Source: Phoronis australis (taxonomy: Eukaryota; Phoronida; Phoronidae). Taken from it: a stretch of DNA of 64,000 nt. The translations under genes were made by a program, and so were the position numbers. Positions 46,751 through 58,300 of this stretch are shown one piece after another (the stretch's first letter is position 1; each line of letters opens with the position of its first letter). Location of the stretch: assembly GCA_002633005.1 (NCBI GenBank), contig NMRA01000154.1, positions 688,948 to 752,947 of the forward strand. The letters run 5' to 3'. A model generated the notes under the pieces. It had not been told where the DNA came from and searched no databases. It saw only the letters and a list, made by a program, of their open reading frames with translations.

Positions 46751-48998
46751 TAGGAGAAACTCCGGCAATCACTTTGCAGAAATAAACTCTGAAATAAGTC
46801 TCGGTGAAACTGGGCGATGTGACTGCCATATTTGCTGGTAGTCGCGTTTAGATTTAAATTATCACTTATTAACTAAAGCCAAATATGACTACTGGGTTCA
46901 CAAGAACAACACGTGCCCACCATGTGCATCGCAACTGGTAAAGTTACAAGGCATGTGTTGCACACATACTGTCACACTCGTTTCAAGTAGAGAGACAATA
47001 TATGCTGCGAACACATTTAGTGACCAGATGACATTATGTGTAGGGATTAACAGTAGACCGGGCCAAAAGTCATCATCGTATGTCATCATATTCATAGGAA
47101 CACACTGCCAAGTTTAACAAAGATCTTGCAAAGGGTTTAACAGATATAGATGCTGGATGGAGGCCACTGAGGCAGACACATAGCAAACCTCAATATGTCA
47201 ATACACACCCACATAACACACTTGTATGTGGGAGCATATTAACAGTATTAAAGATAGTTTTCAAAGAATACTGTTTGTGTTTTGCTTCTGCCTGCCCACA
47301 AAATGTCAGTTCCACTCATTTCAGAAGGTTATTTCTGCACTGCATTGGCCCGTGTGGGTTCAGACTGTACGCCCTGACAGAGCTAAATAATGGCAATATG
47401 CAGCCACTTACGCACACGATGTATGGGCGCATTGCAATTCTTTGATATGCAAGGAACAGAAGCGTCAACGACATGTGACCTCTCTCATAGTCCAAAATTC
47501 TCTCACTACATGGTAAATCAACAAACTGTTTGTCAAACAGACTGGCCTAAAATGATTGTACGTTATACTAGAATTGTGTAAAGCCTACAAGAATCACAAA
47601 CTACTTTTGGTCCAATTCCTAATACCAGGCAAATGGACTGGAATGTTTACTTTTAATTAGCATATAAAAATACGTTTAACAAAAATAAATAGCCTATTGG
47701 CCAAGAATAAATAGCTTAGTGCATTAAATCAATATAACTACTTCACGTTAATAAGTTATTTTTAAGAATGGTTACAAATAGACTACCAAAAGTAGCTGGC
47801 TATGCTAGTATGTGGTGGGCACCATATACTAGGCTAGAGTTTACATAGACATGAGCCACATATTATCTTCGTGTACCTTAGCACTGGGGGAAAAGCTAAA
47901 ACCACATACTAAAGCTTGTAAGAATATGGGTCACAAACAATCATAAGCACTTGGATATCATGTGATTGTAGTACTGCTGAACAAGGGTAGGTCCCTACAC
48001 GTCTCGAGCATTGCCTGCAGCAAGTGGAAAATTGGAATGAAAAATGAACCCAAAATTTGGGGCGTGTATAAAATCATGAACACAATTGGTGCTTCTCTGT
48101 TTCTATTCAGTGTTCAAAAATTGCAAACATTATGACACTGGCTGACCATGAAACGTCAGCGCAAAGTGTTGTCTACCTGACTGATAGTTACAACATTATA
48201 CACACATACAGACGTATCTAACCTTAGTGGGAATGTGGCAGTAATCAAGGCACCACAATCTTTTTCACTGCTAACATGTAACGGTGACAAGAATAACAAC
48301 TAAAAATAAAAATTTCCACAACATCCTTAGGAATTACATACAGTTGTTAATATTGTTCAAGTTTGTAAATAATCAGTACTATACCAAAATAAGAAGAACT
48401 TTATTAAATCACTTGTTTCCAAATGCCACCAACAGGTGCCATTAGCGGGCTGTAGTTAAGGCCAGGTCACCAAGGCTTTGTAGAGTATACACAGTCCTTT
48501 TCTAGAGTGACGTCATTGGGATACCATCCTAGAAACAAGACCATCATGTCAATCATACATAAATATTAAGAACATTGTGTCAATCATACAGAAATATCAA
48601 AATGATATTTGCCACACGGATAAACACGTTTTTCTATACTTCACTCCTAAAACCATTCAAAGTGTTTTAACTAGGGCAATTGACTATCCTTCTTAACAAG
48701 GGTCATTTTTTGCCACATATCAAAATACAAAATCTTAACATACAAAACCAGGCATGTTTAAAATTTTTGGTAACCACATAAACACAAGCACACAGTGTCT
48801 GCATGTTTGTGGTTACCTGACTAATATTTCTGCTCATAAATTTTCATACTTTCCTAACTTCCAAAAACATGAAATTTTCGCCAAAATTTCTTCATTCTAT
48901 GCAGTACAAAAGCTTGCCTGGAACGTTCTTTTAAGCTCCTTCAGCCTGAGAACATGGTTTGAAAAACAAAAAATAACATTATATGATAAATTTCGGTC
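46751..48998. other. Gene-free stretch
   Basis: A fragment of the GCCACTAGGGG repeat family lies at about 47110-47240 (AAGATCTTGCAAAGGGTTTA; a CCCACATA..TATGTGGG hairpin). Nothing else was recognised. Confidence 0.35.
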
Positions 48999-49004
48999 TT
49001 TATT
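48999..49004 (-). terminator. Polyadenylation signal AATAAA
   Basis: Minus-strand AATAAA 65 nt past the stop of the voltage-sensor gene; supports 49069 as the true end. Confidence 0.5.
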
Positions 49005-49068
49005 TTTGTGCCAGCTCAGCTGTCATACAAAGAGGTCTACTTTAAAAAATTCCAAAAACATTTTGTAA

Positions 49069-49376
49069 CTAACAGTCAGACTGAATAGGTCGGATTTGCA
49101 AGTTAATTAGTACCTCTGAAGAATAATAAATGTTCATCGTAATAAAGTACCTCTGTAGCGTAATATTGTCAATTGTAACTGGTATCGCTGAAAAGTAACA
49201 AATTTTGTGCGGAAATGTAATAAGTACCTCTGACGTGTAATAGTGCTCACTGAACCCCTCCAACATGTTCCCCTCTACTGTTTGCCTGATATCTGCCAGA
49301 TGTTCTTCTACAGTTCCAGCTTCGTCTAGCTCAAATGCTGCATTCTCGTAGGAATATTTACCATCGGGACCGTCAC
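49069..49376 (-). CDS. TMEM266: C-terminal tail exon 3, probable last exon
   Basis: Acceptor CTTCGCAG; reads GDGPDGKYSYENAAFELDEA, GTVEEHLADIRQTVEGNMLE. After EHYYTSE a GTACTT could act as donor; if not used, the frame runs 35 codons further to a stop at 49069, with AATAAA beyond. Confidence 0.65.
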
Positions 49377-52300
49377 CTGCGAAGGAAGTTATAGTGTCGA
49401 GTTATTAAGACTGAGAATACAAGCCAACATTTCCAAACTTGAACCTGGAAATACTCAGGACTAGGATTATGTAGTGGAGACTACAACATTCAAGGAGAGA
49501 ATCAACCTATCCCCCCAACCTATGCAAGTGCTAACCTTTATACCCAACCCAGATTTCTGGGTAGAACCAACTGGTCATCATTGCTTGACACCAGACTAAG
49601 TAAGTCACTGTGACTAGTCACTGTGCACACAAAGCCGTTTCATTGCATGATTTTCACTACTTTCATGATATAATCATGAGGGACCTAATACAGGTGAAAA
49701 TTCAAGCCAAAAATTTCTCAATGAAGCGCAAGTTTCAATTACCCCCATTCCCTGCCAACACAACAGAGAGCCATCTGGCTGGGCTGCCAACAGTCAACAA
49801 GCACATTATAGTTTTATGACATAATGAAGTCATAAGGGATTGCAAAGGTGACCAAGCAGCCCAAGCAGCTGGACTGAATTCATTGGACTATTGTGTTCGC
49901 ATTAGGAAACTCCAACCTTTGGATGATTGTCATCCCACAAGCAATATACCTGGACTGGGTTTATCATGACTATCACAAAAATTCAATCTTATGGAATGAT
50001 TGAAACTACAAAGCTTAATGTCATGGTATAACTATCACAACAGTATTCACTACTACAGTCAGAATCACTCAACAGGAAAGATTACCTTGTGAACTGTGCT
50101 CCTTTTCAGCCATTCCTTTTGAGAGACCCTGTACTTGAGCCTTGGTTTCTACTTGTTCTGGACTAGACTGCAGAATGGCTGCACTGCCTGGGGAGTCTGC
50201 CAAGTGTTTCTTTGGAACTCTCTCATCCATGTGTAGCACTGACTGAGTTTGATGCATCTTACCCTGTTAAAGAATGGAGGCAACACTTGAGGCTTATAGC
50301 AGTTATTAAATGACTCCATTAATTTCACTTGGCCACAGCCAAGACTCACTACTTAGGGGACTATGCCATGAAAACTTTGTATTTGCCAAAAATATATTGC
50401 AGGGTTTAATTGTTTAAGATTGCATAATACAGTGAAATTTTCGAGGAAACCCGTGACAGATAGTCAGACACACTTAAAGCTACAGAGAGTACTACCTTAA
50501 ACAATTTAATTCATTTTGTTTGCACTACATTTGAGATAATTTAAGTTTTTTTAATGTTACTGTCTCTAAATTTTCAAATAGTGGAGTCAGTCTTTTCTCG
50601 ATTGCCAGGATTGTCGATAAGGCGAACAGGATTTACGCATAGACTATAGACAACAGATTTGCTGCTCCGACATTTTCTTGCGTACTATCCTAGGAGGCGC
50701 CACTCTCCTAAATTACCAATTTAAGTTTCCGTTTAGTGTATTGTGACAGGAAATTCTCGCATTTATTTTACTGTCAAGTACAACTGAATTTAACTGTTTA
50801 CAAAAAAAAATAATTTCGGCACTGTAACGCTGTTCAAAGTCTTCCAATAATAGAACTGTTTGTATCGTGAGTACTTTTGGCACCTGACCACACAACGGCC
50901 GACCATGATTAGCAGACGACGTACTTGCCGGAAATAAAACATGCTAATTTGGTCAGGAGTCGCTAGTCAACAATGACGTCAAGGCTTATGTACAAGATCA
51001 CAGATTTTGTTCATTGAAAATATACCGAGTTGGCGGTCCATGAACTATAGTAGTCTACGGTTTATGCTGTTCTTAAAACTTTTTACTTGAAATTACAGGT
51101 GTATGGAGATTTAACTTGAAGCAAACACAGTCACCTTCTTGCTTAAATGCCCAAGTCAGGAAGTCAATGACTGTCTTTGGCTGCCTAGCGAACATTTCTG
51201 GTTTAATATTACGCACTCAAAGAGCAAGCTGTGGTCACATACCCTTGATAGCTCAAGTCCCATGCCACAGTCGATCTTGGCACGTTGAGTTTAGTAAAAT
51301 AATGGAGTAAAAGCAAAACGTCACATGTACGCACGCACACAAAACCAAATGAATCAAAATGTAGGGATATTAAGCTAATATATTACCCAAGAACTCTATC
51401 AATTGAAGTATTACCCAGAACAGGTGACCGTGGTAATTAATAACTCAATGATATGCGTTCATATTACATAATGTTCATCTAAATCAGTTGAAGGGCATAG
51501 GTGCACAGTATAGGGGACAAGTGTATGAATGAGGGCAGATATGGGGGCACCTCTAACCCATGACAAACACAAGGGTATCAGGTTGGAGGATGCTCATGGA
51601 CAATTAATTACAGTTACCTGAATCCCAATGAGAATTCGGGGAAAGCTATTCTCTTTAAAATAACAGAATCACCAGAGTCCATGGCGATTTCAGAATCACC
51701 ATGGTGATCCCCTCTCCACTTGAATCAATGAGAACACATGTTCTAGCACTCATGGAATGACAGCAGTCATCATAAAATGTCGTCAAAAAAAACTGGAAAC
51801 AGTTATCCACGGTAATGAGTGTCCTTCGACACAGCAGTAATTTTGACTATCAGCCAAATTTTATGAAAATCCGTTGAGGACCTTTGAAGATAACCGAGAT
51901 AAACGTAAAAAACTAAAATTGCCACTAGGGGGCATACTGGGCGTCAGATCTGTCCGAATGTCGATGTTGTCCGTTGTGAACTTGGTATACATTCACTTGC
52001 TACATTTAATAAAGATCTTGCAGAAGGTTTAGGATATACAGCCCTGGGTGCAAAAAAAAACTGCCACTAGGAGGCGCCACAGTAGTTGAAGTTGTCGGAA
52101 AATCGTCGTCAGTCGTCCTCTTCACAATAGGAAAATACATGCCATTTTTCACAATGATCCTTAGAGTGGTTTGGTTGAAAGTGGGGCGGGGGCCAAGATA
52201 CAAAGGTTTACATAAAAAACTAAAATTGCCACTATGGGGCACATAAGTAGTTAGATCCATTCGAAAGTTCGATCATGCCGTCTCATTCATAAAAGGAGCA

Positions 52301-55300
52301 CATGTGCAAAATTTCATGAACATGCATCAAAGGGTTTTGGATGTAGAGCAGCGCATGCTGGACGTACGCCAGACAGATGCCGGATGGACGGACAGGGATG
52401 ATGGCATAATGCACCCACATATAAATATGTGGGCGCATAAAAATCACCAAGATGGCCGTGATTTTAGACTGACTTAGCGGTGATTCTCGAAATCATATTT
52501 AGGAGAATGACAGCAGTGATTGCAGATGGAATCAACAATCAACAACAGATGAACAATGAACAATAGATGAACAATGAACAATGAATAATGAACAACAAAT
52601 AGTTCACGAAAGTTCAGAAATAAAGAATCTCAAGATACAGACATCTCTATGACAACAACAACTCCCCAAGTCATGAGTGTCCTGTATTGTTTACTTAGCA
52701 GTCTTCACTGTATGAAATATTGATGAGAGTTCCGAATCTGTCAATACATCCAATATATACACTGATGCATTGAAATATGAGAATATTAATAAGCCTGCAT
52801 TTGGTCATCAAACAATCAATAAATTACTGAGTTGTTATTAAAATTTCACGTAATAGCTACCGAAATTAGTTTCGCCAGTCATTGGAAAATAAAACTCACC
52901 ACATACTGGCCAGGAAGACTTTCTAAGGAGCCACTTTCACTGCTGTGATTTGTGGGTGGTTTTGAGGTCGCCATAATTTCCGAGGCCTGTGACAAAATGG
53001 CGGAAGACATTCCATCAGCAAACTGTTGATAGAGGGCGCCACGTGGAACTATGTTGCCACGGGCATCCAGCTTCATCTGCAGCTCTGCACTCTGTTTCTG
53101 CAAAAAACAAAAAAAAATGAGAAATCGTGACTTAATTTTTCACATAGGGAAGTTTCCACACAGAGTACACATCTCATTTTACTGGCTACATGACTGCCAG
53201 TGTCAAGCATTACTAGGAATTTTTATCTGTCTGAGTACCCTCAACACCAAAACCTTCACAATTATTTAGCAAATCTAAGGCGAGCCACAAGACAACAAGA
53301 GCAACGCGTTGAAATGCGACCACGAATGCATCGCAAATGGTGTGCTTTTAAGGTTGCTTATTTGTGTCATAAAAATGGCCACTAGATGGCGCAAAAACAT
53401 ACAATCCATCCAAAAACGGGAACATATCATTGCTTCTTTAATAGAAAGCTATAAACCAAATTTCATAGAAATCCATCACGGAACTATAAATACTCTTACT
53501 AATTAAATTTAATAAAGATCCTGCAGTGGATTTAAGAAAAACAGCTATGGGTGCAAAACAAAATAAAACATAACGAAACTACCACTAGGAGGCACCACAG
53601 TAGTCAAAGTTGTCATCGTCAACCGTCGAACATATACACCAATTTTCAAAATCATCCTCAGAATGATTTGGTTGATAGAGGGATAGACGCCAAAAAACAA
53701 CTAGATTATTGCTGCTCAGTTTAGACCAAGGCAGACACCATGTACATGTCACATGATTACTTGGCCAAGTATGTTGCAATGACACTAAGTTTTTTTTTGT
53801 TTGCTCACACGATACAGGTCGCAATTTTCATCCGATTCTCATGAAATTTACACGACACAACATGTAGTTGTAGAAGTACTGGAGGCCTATTGTCTTTCAT
53901 CATAATCGGATCCAAGATGGCGCATATGGTGGCCATTTTGTTTTAAATTTCAGATTCTAATGCTTGCAGAGGCTATACTTTTTTATGAAAACGGCTAAAA
54001 ATCACTACGATTATTGTTCTGGATGTGTGCTACATGTGAACCAGAAATCGTTTACTTCCAGTTTAAGATGGCGGATATATTGGCAATTGCGCATGCGCAC
54101 CTTAATTTCCGACGAAAAACGTTTTGTCCTGCAGAGGGCGCATTATGGGACCAATTGCTTCGAAACTTTTCAGGTATTCATTTCTAATGACATTCTATTA
54201 CTCAATGTAGCGAAACCGGAAGTTGCTTTTAAGATGGCGGATCTAGCGCATTTTGACCCATTTTCAGTCATGCTGGAGTGCCATTTTAATCAGAAAAATG
54301 ACGTGAAAATTTGCATGTGGATTCTGTGGCTTTTACCTTTCAAATGACCTGTAACAATTTTTTCTCAAACCTACAGTTTTTGAGCTATTTGAATTTCAAT
54401 CAAAAAAAATGCAAAATTTGAAAATTTTCGAAAATTTTACGAAACTACTAAATAGATAGTTTTAAACGGGCTTTCAGAAGATACTATCCATTTTTCGCTA
54501 GGACATCTATTTTTCGAATTATTCGAGACTTTCTGAAAATGCTGTTCCTTTGTTGACTGATTTTGCTGCACTGTTGTTGGTTTACCTTCTGTTGAACAAG
54601 ACTGTATCCTATTTCTTACTGACTTATGACATCTTCGTTTGTCACATGAATGTGATCATCATGTTCATCATCACAACCATAATCATCATCATCGTCATCC
54701 TCTATATCGTCGCCTTTTCAGCTCATTTCACCAAGTGTCGCTCCTCTGAGCGCTCTCGGTTTGTTTGTCGACCAATCAACACGCGCACAGCAAGGCAGAC
54801 AATACACACCTGACAGAACTGGAACTCAGCCTCCAATTCACGGATTCTTGAAGCAAGTTTTTTGTTCTCCAACATTAAAGAGTGCTGTTGCCTCTCAGCT
54901 TTGACTTTCACACTTACTATTGCACCTGATGATAATTAAGAATAACTAGACATAATATGAAAGGCAAATAGATGATGCCTTGAATGCTTTGACAAAGCTC
55001 TTGAAACCATATCAGAACAGATTTTTATGAAAGAACATCGGAAAATTTGAATAAAACAAATTTAGAAAACTGTAACAGCATTTTTGACACTTCATTTTGA
55101 ACATTTGCTAGGATTGTACCTTTCCTTTATGCTAAATTTGTTGAAAAACAATCACCAAATGACCCAATTAGGGTCAGATTGATATAAAATACAAAATCAA
55201 ATTCTACAAGCTTCAATTTCTGAAAATACCCTTTACAGAGTTACAATCTACAATTATATTGATAATTAGGTCAATGCACAGACTTGTAGATAAGGTCTTA

Positions 55301-58300
55301 CATAACGTTTGGTCAGAGTGAACGAACAAGCAGAATGGGACATTAGTGCACCTGTGTCAGTAGCGTTTAGAGATTTCAGTGAAAATTATCCAAAACGGCT
55401 TGTTGACAAAATGAACTGAGGTATTCAGCTGCTCTGTTGTACATGAAAACTTGTTGGAGTTAAAAATAGTTAATATATTGAAAGCTTAATATGTAATGTC
55501 AAACAAAAGTTTAATCAGATCAACAGCATGTAATCATGCTGGTTTTGAATTAAAATAATTGAAATAGCGACAAAATACTATATAATTTTATTTCAATTGA
55601 GGTTACCCATTCGCCAAAATATCTTCAATTCATTACAAAAACAAAACAAAACAAGTTAGTGAACCTACCCATAGGAACAATCAATGAACTTCATTCCGTC
55701 AATGACATAATCATGTTGACAGTAATTAGGAAGTCAATGGTAACTAGTAATATTAAAACCAAAACAAGGGTTCCACACCCAAATACTGTATAAAGAAAAG
55801 GGTTTCACCACCTAATAATGAACCAAAACCATGGTTTCACACCCAAATAACAAACTAAAAGAACGGTTCCAGCACCAAATAATAAACCAAAACAAGGGGT
55901 TTCCACCCAAATAATGAGCCGAAATAAGGGCTCCACCCCCAAATAATGACCCAAAATAATGGTTCCACTCCAAACTAATGAACCAAAACAAAGAATTGAA
56001 GGTTTTCAGAGAAGGTGCTGTGTATAGCTTTCTAATAACAAATTTAAACATTTTGCCTTTACTCAAGGCTACACGGCCTCACTCTCAACCCATCAACAGC
56101 TGAGAACTTTAGAAAACACCAGTAAAGATAAGAAAGGGGCACTGGAGCATGGGGCTAAATAAAACATTTATATAGGTCATTTAAATAGGTCAAATAAATA
56201 CTAGGTGATTTTTGTTAAGCATTCCTACTGCTCTGTTAGAGCAACACTGAGCAAGGTAAGACAGTAGATTACTTACTTTTTCCAATCCTAGTAACTCTCC
56301 ACAGCCTCAGTAAAATGACTAAACTGATGATATTTAGCACCGTCGTAGGAACAAATTCAAACAATACAGCAATATCAATGGCTAAACACACCACGACAAC
56401 AATGGAATCAAATGCTTCCCAGCAATCTCTTAACAGCTTTTTCTCAAGTACAACGGCTCTAAGTATAATCTGAAACAAAGTGAAAACAAAGATGTCAACA
56501 TTAAAAATATGTGATATAGACACTACCAACCAATTCCCAATGTAAGCACGACACCCAGAAATATGAAAGGTACTATCAATATGATGAATTTATTGACATG
56601 TGGCAACTTTTGGACATCCATTTCTTTCATCATGTGACAGGCAGAATATGTTTCTTAAGGTCAGTTTTAACCTTGCAAGGGCTACGGATTTTCAAACAGG
56701 TATCTTAAGTTTTCAAATACTGACTAAAAATGCAAATCATTTTCAAATCCTTGATCACAGGAGCATGCCGTGTTAGGCCACGTTATTCTCTTAGTCATGA
56801 CTGTCTAACGATAACGGCCAACCTAAGTTTCGAAGACTGTCTGACCATAAATACCAGCCAAAGTTTAGAAGACTTGCAACAATATCTTAAAGAGGGATTT
56901 TGATGGATGATGCATTGATTGTTTGATGGAAAATCAAAAACCTAAGACACGGCTTCAAGTGTATTGACTTAATTGTACAGTTTAGACATGAAGTTGAAGG
57001 TATTTTTAGAAATTGGTGTTCAAAGCAAACTGAGAATTTTCACAAAAATGATGGTTACTTGGATAGCAAAAATTATATAGCATTATCACGCGTTGTGTTG
57101 CCATTTATACATAACCATTAAACTTATCCAGTGGATCGGTTTTGAAGCTTTATGCTACCCGGCCCAGATTAATAATAGTTGTGCAGTGTTTTAAGGTACA
57201 AATTAACACTTTTCAGTAATTGAGGCTGCAGAAAGTAAATATTTTTAAGGATTGAAAACGGACAGGTAAATTTTTTTAGACAAAACAGAAGGACTTGACA
57301 GAGGTTGGACAATTCCCTGTGGCCACAATCTTTAACTGTCAAAAATCAAAACAACAGGGCCGTCCCGAATTACATAGCGACAGAACTCTCCTTTGTCCTG
57401 GAGATAAGAAAGTGGTTGACCTAGCTTTGGAAATCAGGCACATGTTCCTGCCTCTCATGGATGTCGTGAAGGCGAAAAAATTCAGATCACGCATCTCCGT
57501 TTATCAAACTTTCTCACGTCGGAGTTGCAGCCTACAGCACAGCAGTAATACTTCACTGGCATTAGAAAGACGAATAGAGTAATGCAGTGAGAAAAACTTG
57601 TAAAGAATCAGACAACAACAAATGACAAGTGAAACTCCAATGGCACAAAAAAGGCAGCAAATGTGCTTGACGGATGTTTACGTCACTGTAGGTAAATGCT
57701 GCGAGATTTGAGTGTCGCTGTATAATCCGGAACTGCCCTATTGAACTCCCACATAGGAGCTCTCATGGTAAGGTCTAGTTACCAGAAGGTAAAAAGTACT
57801 TAATATGGACATGCAGTTAGTTTACACAGACAGTAAAAACAACAAAAGTGGTCTCCCGCACAGGGAGAGCCCTGCGACAAATAATGAACAATATCTTACC
57901 TCCAGTGTAAAAAGGCAGGAAATGGCAAGACAGGTATAGTGTAAATGGTAGGCCACCCCGTACATGTAACTCTTTTGAGCAGCTGAACCCACATGCGTCT
58001 TATTACAGATCGCTTCGTAGTCTAAGAAAGATGAAAACAATGACACCTATTGATCGGGTCATTTTCCATTTTAACTTCAATGAATACAACAACCTACCTT
58101 TAATTCGTAACAGTAATTAGCTCAGGTAACAAATATAATATAATAACAGTTCTGAAATTTTTGGACATTTGTGCAAATGGTAACTGGATACCATTTTTGT
58201 AAACAAATGTCAAAATTCAAGCTCCCCCGAAACCAGAAGTCAACAACACATGTATTCACTGCCATTTTATCCTGAATATCGTTATTGCAAATTTGCTGTC

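Noticed and set aside
57295-57582. 95-codon plus-strand frame as a nested gene
   Set aside because: No recognised domain, lies in an intron of the voltage-sensor gene, no exon signals seen.
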